This document shows positions 43,301 to 52,582 of a DNA stretch of 64,000 nt, piece by piece. Origin of the DNA: Mollicutes bacterium (lineage in GTDB: Bacteria; Bacillota_I; Bacilli_A; Izemoplasmatales; Izemoplasmataceae); assembly GCA_003552925.1 (NCBI GenBank), contig PUOX01000024.1, positions 1-64,000 on the forward strand, in the 5' to 3' direction. A program made the position numbers and the translations under genes. Below the pieces are notes generated by a model. It made no database searches, was not told where the DNA came from, and worked only from the letters and a program-made list of their open reading frames with translations. The number at the start of each line of letters is the position of its first letter. Within the stretch, counting starts at the first letter, position 1.

Positions 43301-43852
43301 GACAGCGTCGGCATCGATTTGTTTATGGAAATATTGCGCGAAGAAATCGACAAAGAACATAAACAACAAGAACAAGAAGAAAAAATTCCGGAAGAGAAAC
43401 GCCAATCACTCAAGCTCCAAGTTTCCCGCTCGATTCCCAAAACGTATGTACAAGACGACGACATGCGCATCGAGCTGCACAAAAAAATTGCGGCGCAAAA
43501 AAGCCGCGAGCATTACGAAGCGCTTGTTGAAGAGTGCAAGGACCGATTCGGTCCACTGCCCGAAGAACTTCGGCACTACATGCTCGAAAAGCTTTATGAG
43601 CACCTTGCCGTCAAGGCCGGGGTTGAAAAGACGAGAGATTCTTCCAGGCAAATTATGTTCATCCTAAGCGAAGAGGCTTCTCGTCACATTCATGGTGAGA
43701 TGCTCTTTGAAAAGGCGAACGAACTCTCTCGCTTCATCCATTTATCCTACAAGAAAAACCGCCTGCACATCATGATGGAAAAAGGCAAAATTGAAAGGCC
43801 TGTTCTGGATTTGATTGTGCCGCTATTGGAAAACATTCAGCAAAGAGCCTAA
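40385..43852 (+). CDS. mfd: Transcription-repair coupling factor
   Basis: CarD-like region GDLIVHYDHGIGRFLGVETM; helicase motifs CGDVGYGKTEVALRA, VDEEQRFGVEHKE; start ATG 40385 behind GGAGG. Confidence 0.96.
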   Translation: MDHLLAHLKETEYFQTLLRKVRSKRTVELSHATDALGVFLVYALFKELNRDVLVVNHNLYHAQKTYDILNELNNAAVSFFPQDEFLTTDMLAMSEDLKFQRLDTIKTLLGQEKNLVVTHTTGLLKYMLPKETFAESYKTYRVGDDVNFEAFMKTLTQLGYQAASNVEKAGDFAQRGSIVDLFLPGHTHPVRIDFFDTEIDSIRTFNVNTQRSLDKIESFTVVPRAEFFYDETTLSTIEKNVQSALNKGEYSEATIRRVQEELEDLNHYNNLDKLARYMAFSDKTPVTIADYLHEPLLITVNHERIEASYAQIREDLASWMVENGDYPKLGFSFMKDLDRIPYEKRVAINPLPMRATSQETFSLRAKESIRYGNDVRMLIKDLKRYEGHVTVLITLSDGKRMEKLSDVLEGKVSFKILGAEDPLFEKAINLTVSENPLSFEWFDTSFVLLSDRDIYKEITPTHKKKRRKVFKDSETISSVKSLEKGDLIVHYDHGIGRFLGVETMEVQNTTNDYIVIAYRGDDKLYIPVESVHLIQKYVSHEGVTPRLNKLGSAEWAKTKRRVRKKAKDIAKHLIDLYAKRQKAQGFAYSEDSDLMSAFEAEFPYEETEDQRQAIEEVKRDMESPQPMDRLICGDVGYGKTEVALRATFKAVLDNKQVVYLAPTTILSRQHYYTFKNRLEQHGIKIALLNRFVRKQKQNAFLEGIEKGSIDVVIGTHRLLSKDIKYKDLGLLIVDEEQRFGVEHKERIKQLKTQVDVLSLSATPIPRTLQMAMTDVKQMSLIETPPKDRFPVQTYVLRRNDHVIKDAIERELARNGQVFYLYNRVERIEEIADKLRRLVPDARFGVAHGQLNRMQLEKVMRAFLDYEFDVLVSTTIIETGLDIPNANTLIVHDADRLGLAQLYQIRGRVGRSNRIAYSYLMYSKRKQLNEEAAKRLQAIKEFTELGSGYKIAQRDLAIRGAGDLLGTEQSGFIDSVGIDLFMEILREEIDKEHKQQEQEEKIPEEKRQSLKLQVSRSIPKTYVQDDDMRIELHKKIAAQKSREHYEALVEECKDRFGPLPEELRHYMLEKLYEHLAVKAGVEKTRDSSRQIMFILSEEASRHIHGEMLFEKANELSRFIHLSYKKNRLHIMMEKGKIERPVLDLIVPLLENIQQRA

Positions 43853-43856
43853 AGAA

Positions 43857-43887
43857 AAGCCCTTCCGATTCGACTCGGGAGGGCTTA
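43857..43887. terminator. Bidirectional terminator (mfd / 43892 ORF)
   Basis: AAGCCCTTCCGA-TTCGAC-TCGGGAGGGCTT. Confidence 0.7.
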
Positions 43888-43891
43888 TTGT

Positions 43892-44407
43892 TTAGATCTC
43901 TAATTGAGCAAGCAATATGCTGGAGACAACGGTCAGACGGATGAAATAGAAGTAAATCATGGCTCCGAACAAGTAATGATGCATCGAAATCAAATCACGA
44001 CTGACAATGCTTCTTTTAATGAAGCGCCGCACGTAATAGACGAAAAACCATATGGCGGCCAAGAAAGCCGCGGTTTCAAACACAAAATACACGATTTCCA
44101 AAGCACCGGCGATGGCAAAACCGTCGGCAGTGCTCAGCGCCACGGTATAAGTCGTTGGGATAATCGCAAGCAGCAACAAAACCATCAATAGACAAAACGG
44201 CACTTTTTCAGCATTGGTGGAAAGTATAATCTTTCGACCGATGATGAAAAAGAGCAATGGATGGAAAATGTAGGTGTACAAGTAAATGGCGATGACGACA
44301 TTTTGCGCCCAATTGTCGTCGAACCGAAATTCGATGTAGATTCCGGACAAGAAGATAAGGACGCTGAAAACGATGGCGATGCGGGCGATGTTAAGGAATT
44401 TTCGCAT
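43892..44407 (-). CDS. Hypothetical multi-TM membrane protein
   Basis: 171 aa ORF with about five hydrophobic segments; RBS GGAGGAGA. Confidence 0.65.
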   Translation of the reverse strand: MRKFLNIARIAIVFSVLIFLSGIYIEFRFDDNWAQNVVIAIYLYTYIFHPLLFFIIGRKIILSTNAEKVPFCLLMVLLLLAIIPTTYTVALSTADGFAIAGALEIVYFVFETAAFLAAIWFFVYYVRRFIKRSIVSRDLISMHHYLFGAMIYFYFIRLTVVSSILLAQLEI

Positions 44408-44464
44408 GTAAATCTCCTCCGGAGGGGTAGGTGTTCTCCACTAAATTATAACACAGGTGTGGGT

Positions 44465-45472
44465 TTATGGGAAATGTTTGTTGTGTTTGTCGAATGCGTG
44501 CAACGAGCGGAGCAATTTCGCGAATCTTTTGGGTTTCAACGACTGAGCACCGTCACTGAGGGCTTGAAAAGGATTGGCATGGACTTCGATCATCAAGCCG
44601 TCCGCCCCGGCGGCAATGGACGCTCTCGACAAGCCTTCGACCAACCGATAGTCGCCGGCTGCGTGTGAGGGGTCGACAATGACCGGCAAATGCGTTGTTT
44701 GTTTGGCGGTAAGCATCCCGCCTAAATCAAGGGTGTGTCTCGATGAGGGTTCGAATGTGCGAATGCCGCGTTCACAAAGGATGATGCGGTCGTTGCCGTG
44801 CATCATCAAATACTCTGCGCTCAAAAGCCATTCTTCAACCGTGTTGGCGAACCCGCGCTTCAACAGCACAGGTTTCCGGCTTTTGCCAAGGGCTTTGAGG
44901 AGCGTGTAGTTTTGCATGTTGCGGGCTCCGACTTGGATGATGTCGACGGACTCTTCAAACAAAGGCAAATCCTCTTTGTCCATGATTTCGCTAACGGCAA
45001 ACAGTCCATGCGCTCTTGCGGCGTTTTTCAAGTGCATAAGCCCTTCTTTTTCGAGACCTTGAAACGAATGAGGGCTGCTTCTTGGTTTGAACGCGCCGCC
45101 CCGCAAGGCATGTGCCCCGGCCTCTTTGACTTTTTTGGCGATTTCCATGATCTGGTCTTCGGATTCGACGCTGCACGGACCGGCTATGTAAAATGGAAGC
45201 ATGGTGTCTAAAGATTGTTCGCCAATCAAAAACGGTCCGCTTTCACGGGGCTTGTTCACATAACGGTAAGGTTCTTTCGTGCGGATAACCTTCTTTACCC
45301 CCTCATGCGAGGAAATTGCTTGGGCTTCCAAGGCGTTGGTGTCGCCCACTACGTGCAGCAACACGTCGTCTCCGCCTTCAAGCGTGTGCACTTCGTAGCC
45401 TTTTTCATTCAAGTGGGCTTCGAGCGCGGAGCGCTCGCTATTTTTTTCCATTACGATAATCATGGCAACCAT
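44465..45472 (-). CDS. aroF: DAHP synthase (AroF/AroG type I-beta with N-terminal regulatory domain)
   Basis: IAGPCSVESEDQIMEIAKKVKEAGAHALRGGAFKPRSSPHSFQGL, PVIVDPSHAAGDY. Confidence 0.94.
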   Translation of the reverse strand: MVAMIIVMEKNSERSALEAHLNEKGYEVHTLEGGDDVLLHVVGDTNALEAQAISSHEGVKKVIRTKEPYRYVNKPRESGPFLIGEQSLDTMLPFYIAGPCSVESEDQIMEIAKKVKEAGAHALRGGAFKPRSSPHSFQGLEKEGLMHLKNAARAHGLFAVSEIMDKEDLPLFEESVDIIQVGARNMQNYTLLKALGKSRKPVLLKRGFANTVEEWLLSAEYLMMHGNDRIILCERGIRTFEPSSRHTLDLGGMLTAKQTTHLPVIVDPSHAAGDYRLVEGLSRASIAAGADGLMIEVHANPFQALSDGAQSLKPKRFAKLLRSLHAFDKHNKHFP

Positions 45473-45900
45473 TCCTTTTTCACATATTCTAATGCCTCGA
45501 CATAACTATCGAAGCCTTTTCCTTCGAAGACTTTTTCACAGGCGGTTCTGAGAACCGAACGATGCCGAAAGTCCTCTTCACGGTCTTTGAGGGCGGTCAG
45601 ATGGATTTCGACAACCGGCAAGGATATTGAAAGAATGGCGTCATAAAGCGCAAAACTATAGTGCGTGAACGCTCCGGCGTTTAAAAGGACAGCGGAGAAT
45701 CCCTCTTGTTCAGCCTCATGCAGCCAATCGATGAGGACGCCTTCATGGTTGGATTGGCGCATGTCAACGTCCAAATTCAAAGAGGTTGCGACGCTTGTTA
45801 CAGTCGTCCGCAAATCCTCATAGGTTTTCGTGCCATAGATTTCGGGTTGCCTATGACCCAGACGATTCAAGTTCGGTCCGTTCACGATCAAAATACGCAT
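45460..45900 (-). CDS. aroQ: 3-dehydroquinate dehydratase, type II
   Basis: MRILIVNGPNLNRLGHRQPEIYG, LLNAGAFTHYSFALYDAI, VEIHLTAL. Confidence 0.93.
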   Translation of the reverse strand: MRILIVNGPNLNRLGHRQPEIYGTKTYEDLRTTVTSVATSLNLDVDMRQSNHEGVLIDWLHEAEQEGFSAVLLNAGAFTHYSFALYDAILSISLPVVEIHLTALKDREEDFRHRSVLRTACEKVFEGKGFDSYVEALEYVKKEWLP

Positions 45901-47125
45901 CGAGGCCCTCCTGTATGCGGCGTAAAGTGACGCGCTCATCCCAAGTTGTTTTGGGAATCACGATATCGCTACAATGTTCGTAGAGTGGTTGGCGCTTGTT
46001 TTGAAGCGCTTGCAAATCCGAGAAACTTTTGATTAAAGGTCTGCCGTTCATGGTTTGCTTTTCAAGCAGGCGCAAGTCAAGGTCCAAAAAGACCAGGACG
46101 CCGTTTTGGGCGAGATTCTTCACGTTTTCACCGTCCAAGACCACCCCGCCGCCGGTCGCAAGGACTTGACCATGCTCTTTGCCGAGGGTTTCAACGGCAT
46201 TCTTTTCCAAACGGCGGAAAAAGGCTTCACCTTTTGTTTGAAAGAGTTCTTCGATCGAAGCGTTTTGTTCGGTTTCGATGCGGCGGTCCAAGTCGATGAA
46301 AGGCCTGTCATAAGCCTTTGACAAGAGTTTTCCAAAGTGCGTCTTCCCCGAAAAAGGAAGGCCGATGAGCACGATGTTCTTAAGCTCACGCTCGATACGA
46401 CCAGTCCATTCCGACGGATTGGTTTCCCTAGGCCCTTTCATCTTGAAGAGGGCCCGGCTTTCCAAGGCCTGACGGACGAGCATTTCAAGTCCGTTCACCG
46501 TTTTGACGCCCATAGATTTCGCCTCTAAAAGCAATCGGGTTTCGAAGGGGTTGTAGATTACGTCAAAGACCAGCGTCAAATTCGGAAGACTGTGCAAATC
46601 GACGGGCAACATTTGTCCGTTATTGGGGTACATGCCTACGGGAGTAGTGTTGATGAGAACTTGAACTTTGGAATCGATATGGTTGAAAGATTGTTCGTTA
46701 CTACGTGGATTGCGGGCGTATACGGCGATGTTTCGGTAGTCACTGCGTAAAAGCGCGTATTTCATAGAGCGCATCGTTGCGCCATTTCCCAGTATTCCGA
46801 CCAAGATGTCCTTGTCGCTTGGGAAGCGCCGTTTGACAATTTCCAACAACGCGAGACAATCGGTGTTGTACCCTTTCAAACCACATTTGGTACGTACGAT
46901 TGTGTTGACAACGCCCGCTTCTCGGGCGGTTTCGTCGAGCGCATCAAGGTGCTCAATTACTTCCTGTTTGTAGGGATGCGTGACGTTCATGCCTTTGAAC
47001 GAGACGGTTTTGAAAAAGTCGGACACGTCATCGGTTTCGTACAAACGATACTGCTCTTCGCCCATCTTTTCGTGAAGGCGTTTCGAGAAGCTGTGCGAAA
47101 GGTTTTTCCCTAATAGACCGTACAT
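45851..47125 (-). CDS. Bifunctional shikimate dehydrogenase / shikimate kinase fusion
   Basis: AroE: LSHSFSKRLHE, NVTHPYK, GYNTD, NTTPVGMYPN; AroK: GLPFSGKTHFGKLL, DLDRRIE, LATGGGVV, NGRPL, uninterrupted in one frame. Confidence 0.93.
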   Translation of the reverse strand: MYGLLGKNLSHSFSKRLHEKMGEEQYRLYETDDVSDFFKTVSFKGMNVTHPYKQEVIEHLDALDETAREAGVVNTIVRTKCGLKGYNTDCLALLEIVKRRFPSDKDILVGILGNGATMRSMKYALLRSDYRNIAVYARNPRSNEQSFNHIDSKVQVLINTTPVGMYPNNGQMLPVDLHSLPNLTLVFDVIYNPFETRLLLEAKSMGVKTVNGLEMLVRQALESRALFKMKGPRETNPSEWTGRIERELKNIVLIGLPFSGKTHFGKLLSKAYDRPFIDLDRRIETEQNASIEELFQTKGEAFFRRLEKNAVETLGKEHGQVLATGGGVVLDGENVKNLAQNGVLVFLDLDLRLLEKQTMNGRPLIKSFSDLQALQNKRQPLYEHCSDIVIPKTTWDERVTLRRIQEGLDAYFDRERTELESSGS

Positions 47126-47132
47126 CGCATCA

Positions 47133-47378
47133 CTACCCTTGCAGGCGCTTGCTTTCACGCAAGACGGTTTCAATGACTGCGGTTATGGCGTCCGAGTGTT
47201 TCGTGCTTTTTGCTTTATCAAAAATGGCATCTTCTCTAGCTCGATCGAGTACGGGGAGGTTATGCTTTGCTTTGTGCTCCTTGATTCTTTTGACGATGTC
47301 GAAGCGCTTTTCCAAAGTTTTCATCAACAACTCGTCTAGTTCGTCGATTTCCTCTCGATACGCTTTCAAAGCATCCAT
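47133..47378 (-). CDS. Chorismate mutase (AroQ-fold, monofunctional)
   Basis: MDALKAYREEIDELDELLMKTLEKRFDIVKRIKEHKAKHNLPVLDRAREDAI. Confidence 0.9.
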   Translation of the reverse strand: MDALKAYREEIDELDELLMKTLEKRFDIVKRIKEHKAKHNLPVLDRAREDAIFDKAKSTKHSDAITAVIETVLRESKRLQG

Positions 47379-48451
47379 TGGCATCCCTCTTTCCTGGTGA
47401 TAAGTTCGACTAAGGCGTAGGCCGTCAAGGCGTTGACCACCGGAACGGCCCTTGGAACGATGGAACCGTCATGCCTGGCGTTCCCTTTCCATTTGACGGT
47501 CTCGCCGGATTTCACGTTGATGGTGGTTTGTGGCTGTTGATGGGTTGGGGTGGGTTTGAACGCTGTTTCGAAAAGAACGGCTTCACCGGTTGTCAAACCA
47601 CCTAGGATTCCGCCCATGCGGTTTGAGTCGAAAACGACGTGTTCTTGTTCGTAAGCAAGAGCGTCGTTGCTTTCGCTTCCTTTTTTAGACGCCAGGGCGA
47701 AGCCCTCGCCAAAAGCGATTCCCTTGACGCCGGGGATGGCGTAGATCAAATGGGCGATTAAGCTTTCAAACGCGTCGAAAAAGGGTTCGCCAACACCAAC
47801 GGGCGGATTCTTGATGACGGTCTCAACGGTGCCGCCGGCACTTTCGCCTGAGTTTCTCAACTCGTTCAAACGTTGTTGAAACCTGTGGCCGTCTTCGTTG
47901 TGGAGAACTGGGAAATCGCTTGATAGTAGGCTTTTTAGCATTTCGTCATCAAGTGACATTTCACGAATTGAGGGGCCTTTCAAGGTATGAATGGTACGGA
48001 TTTGGGAAGCGACGAGGATGTTTTTCTTTGAGAGAAGATCGCTACAAATTTTCCCTAACAGAATCAAAGGGGCCGTCAAACGGCCGGAAAAATGTCCGCC
48101 GCCGCGATAATCATAGTTCTCGTGCCGTTTGTAGGCCGGATAATCGGCGTGGCCGGGGCGAACGAGTCCTTCGGTATAGTCTTCGCTTTGCTGGTTGCGG
48201 TTATGGATGAAAAACGTCAGCGGCGCGCCTGTTGTCTTGCCGCGAAAAACCCCGCTTTGGATGTCGAAATGGTCCGGTTCAATGCGTGCGGTGGAGAAGC
48301 TGTGTTTGGGTTTTCGCATGCTCAAACTTTGAGCCAGGGCATTTTCGTCGATTGTAAGACCGCTTGGAAGGTTGTGAATGGTGATGCCCACGCCCGGACC
48401 GTGGCTCTCTCCGAAAAGACTGATTTCTATGGCTTTGCCGAATGTGCTCAT
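47366..48451 (-). CDS. aroC: Chorismate synthase
   Basis: LFGESHGPGVGITI, RPGHADYPAYKRHENYDYRGGGHFSGRLTAPLILLG. Confidence 0.96.
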   Translation of the reverse strand: MSTFGKAIEISLFGESHGPGVGITIHNLPSGLTIDENALAQSLSMRKPKHSFSTARIEPDHFDIQSGVFRGKTTGAPLTFFIHNRNQQSEDYTEGLVRPGHADYPAYKRHENYDYRGGGHFSGRLTAPLILLGKICSDLLSKKNILVASQIRTIHTLKGPSIREMSLDDEMLKSLLSSDFPVLHNEDGHRFQQRLNELRNSGESAGGTVETVIKNPPVGVGEPFFDAFESLIAHLIYAIPGVKGIAFGEGFALASKKGSESNDALAYEQEHVVFDSNRMGGILGGLTTGEAVLFETAFKPTPTHQQPQTTINVKSGETVKWKGNARHDGSIVPRAVPVVNALTAYALVELITRKEGCQWML

Positions 48452-49461
48452 GAGCTTCTCCTTTCCTTGAAAAAGGCTTCGAGATCGTTCATGATAAATC
48501 TCTTTATATAGCCTTTTCCCGGTGTTTCCACTACCACAAGGTCGATCGAATCATCTCGTCGTTTCTTATCGAAACGGACCTGCTTAAGGAGTGTTTCGGT
48601 CGGAATGGAAATCTCTTCGTCCACCCCGTACAATTGTAACACTTTTTGGAGGCTTCGTTCATAAGGTTTGCTTCTGGCCATGATTTTCATGCCGGCTGCG
48701 ACGCAAAATCCGTGCAGGTATTCGTAATCGGTCACAGACTCAATCGCATGGCCGAATGTATGGCCGAAATTCAATAGCGCTCGTTCGTTGACATCACAGG
48801 GGTCTTGTTCGACCAGCTCGCGCTTCAAATCGACGGCACGGGCAATGACGGCGTCATCGTGAACAGATACGCCTTCACACAGTTTGCGGTAGAAATCCCC
48901 ATCACGTACTAATGCGATTTTGACGATTTCCGCCATACCGTTGGCCAAGTGTTCTTTAGGAAGCGTGCGCAAGGTTTCCGGATCGATGAACACGTGTTGA
49001 GGCGTGTAGAACGTTCCGATGCCGTTTTTGGATATCTTTGTATTCAAGGCGAATTTTCCGCCGATGCAAGCATCGGCCATCGACAAGAGCGTGGTTGGAA
49101 TCAGGATAAGCTCTACGCCGCGCTTGTAGGTGGCGGCTAAAAAACCTCCCAAGTCATTGATGACGCCGCCGCCCAAGGCGACGATGCGGCAATCGCGTCC
49201 AAGTTCGGCCTTTTCCATCTCGTGAACTAGTGCTTCATAGACTTTGAGGCTTTTGGCTTTTTCTCCGGCAGGAACGACCCGGGTGAGTTTCGGTTTTAGC
49301 GTATCCTTTGCGGTTTCAATGTATTGTGTGGGGATGCCGTCGTCGCTCAGCAAGAACGTCGGGCGGTCCGGTTTTAACGGCAAGCGCTTGAGAAGGTTTT
49401 CCTCGATACAAACTTCATAGGTGCCGCCGAGGCCTTTTACGCTAATTTTCATGAGGTTCAC
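48448..49461 (-). CDS. aroB: 3-dehydroquinate synthase
   Basis: ALGGGVINDLGGFLAATYKRGVELILIPTTLLSMADACIGGKFALN, LLNFGHTFGHAIE. Confidence 0.96.
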   Translation of the reverse strand: MNLMKISVKGLGGTYEVCIEENLLKRLPLKPDRPTFLLSDDGIPTQYIETAKDTLKPKLTRVVPAGEKAKSLKVYEALVHEMEKAELGRDCRIVALGGGVINDLGGFLAATYKRGVELILIPTTLLSMADACIGGKFALNTKISKNGIGTFYTPQHVFIDPETLRTLPKEHLANGMAEIVKIALVRDGDFYRKLCEGVSVHDDAVIARAVDLKRELVEQDPCDVNERALLNFGHTFGHAIESVTDYEYLHGFCVAAGMKIMARSKPYERSLQKVLQLYGVDEEISIPTETLLKQVRFDKKRRDDSIDLVVVETPGKGYIKRFIMNDLEAFFKERRSS

Positions 49462-50716
49462 CTTCTAAAATGACATTGCCGCCAAGCGCACGCAAGTCCT
49501 TGAAAAAGTCCGGGTACGATTTTTCAACACAGTGCGCATTGACAATCCGTACGGGGTTCTTGGCCATTGTGGCGGCGAAAGCAATCATCATCGCGATGCG
49601 GTGGTCTTGCTTTGCATCGATGTCGACACCGCCTGTAAGCGGTGGCGATTGCTCTTTGAGGATGATGGCGTCATGCGCATGCGAGGCGGAAGCGCCCAAG
49701 CGGTTCAAACTGTCCACAATCGCTTCGATGCGGTCGGATTCTTTCAAGCGCAGCCTGTCTACGTTAACAAGTACGGTCTCTTCGCGGGAAATGGCGCCAA
49801 GAAGAGCTAAAGGAGGCGCCAAGTCGGGGGTGTTGCCGATGTCTGCGGTGAATCCTGTGGTTCTTGTTTCACTGGTTTTGTAGCCGTTTTCCGTGTGGAT
49901 GATTTTTCCTCCGGAGTTGCGTATATGCTCAAGAATGGCTTGATCCGCCTGGAAAGTTCTATTTGGGAGTGGGAAACCCTCGATTCCGGGGTGCATGAGG
50001 CCGGCCACTAGAAATAGCGCCGCTTGTGAGAAGTCGCCTTCAATCGCATGCGTTCCCTTTCTGTAACGCTGGTGGCCTGGAATGGCAAAACCGTCGTTTT
50101 CTTCAATGATTTTGATACCGGAAGCGCGTAGGGATTGAAGCGTCAAATCCACATAAGGTTGGGAAACCGCTTGTTCAACATATAGTTTGGAGGCGTCTTT
50201 CAATAACGGCAAAGCGAAGAGCATTCCGCTTATGAACTGTGAGCTCAAGGTGGCGTCGATTCTATACTCTCCGGGTTTGAGTTGACCTTCGACGATCAAG
50301 GAGTTCCCATTTTTTGACAAAGCGTCGCCAAATAGTTTCTTATATGGGGAGAGAGGTCTTTTCGCCAATGTCTCATCCATTGTGAAAACGGCCTTCTTTC
50401 CGACTAGAAGCGCGAGGGGGATAAGAAAACGCAAAGTGGAGGCTGAAGCGCGAACATCAATCGGTTTCTTCGGGCGTTTCCATTTTGGACTTCCCTTGAT
50501 GAGCAACCCCTTTTTGCGGACTCTGTATTTGGCGCCAAACGCTTCGATGGCGTTGAGGGTCGCCTGAATGTCGTCGCTTTCGTAGTAGGGCTCAATGAGG
50601 GCCTTGGCTGGGCTTAAAGCCGCGCATATAATCGCCCTATGCAGCAAGCTTTTGGAAGGGGGGATGCGCAGCCTTCCTTGTAAAGTCGATGGGTGTATCA
50701 AGACGTCGTAGGGCAT
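49442..50716 (-). CDS. aroA: 3-phosphoshikimate 1-carboxyvinyltransferase (EPSP synthase)
   Basis: GRLRIPPSKSLLHRAIICAAL, RASASTLRFLIPLA, RLRLKESDRIEAI, DHRIAM. Confidence 0.94.
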   Translation of the reverse strand: MPYDVLIHPSTLQGRLRIPPSKSLLHRAIICAALSPAKALIEPYYESDDIQATLNAIEAFGAKYRVRKKGLLIKGSPKWKRPKKPIDVRASASTLRFLIPLALLVGKKAVFTMDETLAKRPLSPYKKLFGDALSKNGNSLIVEGQLKPGEYRIDATLSSQFISGMLFALPLLKDASKLYVEQAVSQPYVDLTLQSLRASGIKIIEENDGFAIPGHQRYRKGTHAIEGDFSQAALFLVAGLMHPGIEGFPLPNRTFQADQAILEHIRNSGGKIIHTENGYKTSETRTTGFTADIGNTPDLAPPLALLGAISREETVLVNVDRLRLKESDRIEAIVDSLNRLGASASHAHDAIILKEQSPPLTGGVDIDAKQDHRIAMMIAFAATMAKNPVRIVNAHCVEKSYPDFFKDLRALGGNVILEGEPHEN

Positions 50717-50886
50717 AGCGAAAACTCCTTTGAAAGACACGTTTTAAGCCACATTCCCATTATACACCATCGCCTATCAAAGCGATAGGGGGTGATTATG
50801 GAAGCGTTTGATTTTTGCATTGAAAACACAAGGTAAATGTGTGATAATAAAAAAAGAGTCAGCACAAAGAATGGAGGATTTCACAT

Positions 50887-52560
50887 ATGGAAAACCAAGA
50901 TTTAAAGATTGCTCAACAGGCTAAGATGAAAGACATCGGGGCCATTGCCAAAGAGTTGGGACTTAAGGAAGAGGACATCGAACGCTACGGCAACTACAAG
51001 GCCAAGATTAAACTTGAAGCGCAAGAACAGTTCAAGAACCCAAAAGACGGCAAAGTGATTCTCGTCACTGCCATCAACCCTACACCCGCCGGTGAAGGAA
51101 AATCCACAACCACCGTCGGTTTGGGGCAAGCTTTCAAAAAAGTCGGCAAGAATGCGATTGTCGCGTTGCGAGAACCGTCTTTCGGCCCGGTCATGGGTGT
51201 CAAAGGCGGCGCTGCAGGCGGCGGACACGCCCAAGTCGTGCCGATGGAAGATTTGAACCTGCACTTTACGGGTGACATTCATGCGGTCACGACGGCTACC
51301 AACGCCATCGCCGCCATGATTGATAACCATATCCATCAAGGCAATAAGCTCAATATCGACCCTAGACGCATCACATGGAAACGGGCTTTGGATATGAACG
51401 ATCGTGCGCTTCGCCAAGTCACCATCGGCTTAGGCGGCGTAGGAAACTCGCTTCCCCGAGAAGACGGCTTCAACATCAGCGTTGCCTCAGAAATCATGGC
51501 CGTCCTTTGTCTCGCCCGAGACATTCATGATTTGAAAGCGCGCATTCGCCGGATTGTTGTCGGCTATACTTACGACCGCAAAGTTGTCACGGTTGGCGAC
51601 ATCAACGCCGAAGGCGCCATAACGTTGATTTTGCGTGACGCCATCAAGCCGAACCTTGTCCAAACTCTCGAAAACACTCCGGCCTTGGTTCATGGAGGAC
51701 CGTTTGCGAACATCGCGCACGGTTGCAACAGCATCATCGCCACCAACATGGGCCGCAAGCTTGCCGATTATGTCATCACCGAAGCCGGTTTCGGAGCGGA
51801 TTTGGGGCTTGAAAAATTCATGAACATCAAATCCCGTCAAGCCGGGTTCGACCCTAGCGCGGTCGTCATCGTCACCACCATCCGCGCCCTCAAGATGCAC
51901 GGCGGCGTCAAGAAAGAAGACCTTGGCGAAGAAAACGTCGAAGCCTTGAAACAAGGTATTGAAAACTTAGAAAAACATCTCGAAACCATCCAAGAGTTCA
52001 ATCTGCCCTACACAGTCGCCGTCAACCATTTCGTCAACGACACCGACAATGAGATTTCCGCATTGACTGAATGGCTCGACCAAAACAACCACCCTTATTC
52101 GATTTCCAAAGTATGGGCCGAAGGCGGAGACGGAGCTGTCGATCTTGCCAACAAGGTTCTCGAGCAAATCGAAAACAACACGCAGACCTTCAAGCGTCTT
52201 TATGAAAACGAGGACTCGCTCGAAGACAAAATCAAGGCCATCTGCACCCGTGTTTACGGCGCCAAAGACGTCAATTTCGCCAAGAAAGCCCGCAATCAAC
52301 TGCGCCGCTACAAACGCGAAGGCTGGGACAATCTTCAAGTGTGCATGGCGAAAACGCAAATGTCGATTACTGACGACCCCAAAGAGTACGGTCGTCCGAG
52401 AGACTTCACCATTACCGTGCGTGAACTCAGCCCCTCAATCGGCGCCGGATTCATCGTTGCCCTTACCGGCAATATGATGACCATGCCCGGACTGCCCAAG
52501 CGACCGGCGGCCGAAGATATGGACATCGACGAACAAGGCAACGCCAAAGGGCTTTTCTAA
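50887..52560 (+). CDS. fhs: Formate--tetrahydrofolate ligase
   Basis: [60 protein letters not shown]. Confidence 0.97.
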   Translation: MENQDLKIAQQAKMKDIGAIAKELGLKEEDIERYGNYKAKIKLEAQEQFKNPKDGKVILVTAINPTPAGEGKSTTTVGLGQAFKKVGKNAIVALREPSFGPVMGVKGGAAGGGHAQVVPMEDLNLHFTGDIHAVTTATNAIAAMIDNHIHQGNKLNIDPRRITWKRALDMNDRALRQVTIGLGGVGNSLPREDGFNISVASEIMAVLCLARDIHDLKARIRRIVVGYTYDRKVVTVGDINAEGAITLILRDAIKPNLVQTLENTPALVHGGPFANIAHGCNSIIATNMGRKLADYVITEAGFGADLGLEKFMNIKSRQAGFDPSAVVIVTTIRALKMHGGVKKEDLGEENVEALKQGIENLEKHLETIQEFNLPYTVAVNHFVNDTDNEISALTEWLDQNNHPYSISKVWAEGGDGAVDLANKVLEQIENNTQTFKRLYENEDSLEDKIKAICTRVYGAKDVNFAKKARNQLRRYKREGWDNLQVCMAKTQMSITDDPKEYGRPRDFTITVRELSPSIGAGFIVALTGNMMTMPGLPKRPAAEDMDIDEQGNAKGLF

Positions 52561-52582
52561 ACCAAATTAAGGAGTTGGCAAT

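Noticed and set aside
50741-50886. Possible tetrahydrofolate riboswitch upstream of fhs
   Set aside because: The leader is short and I could not match the conserved THF riboswitch core.
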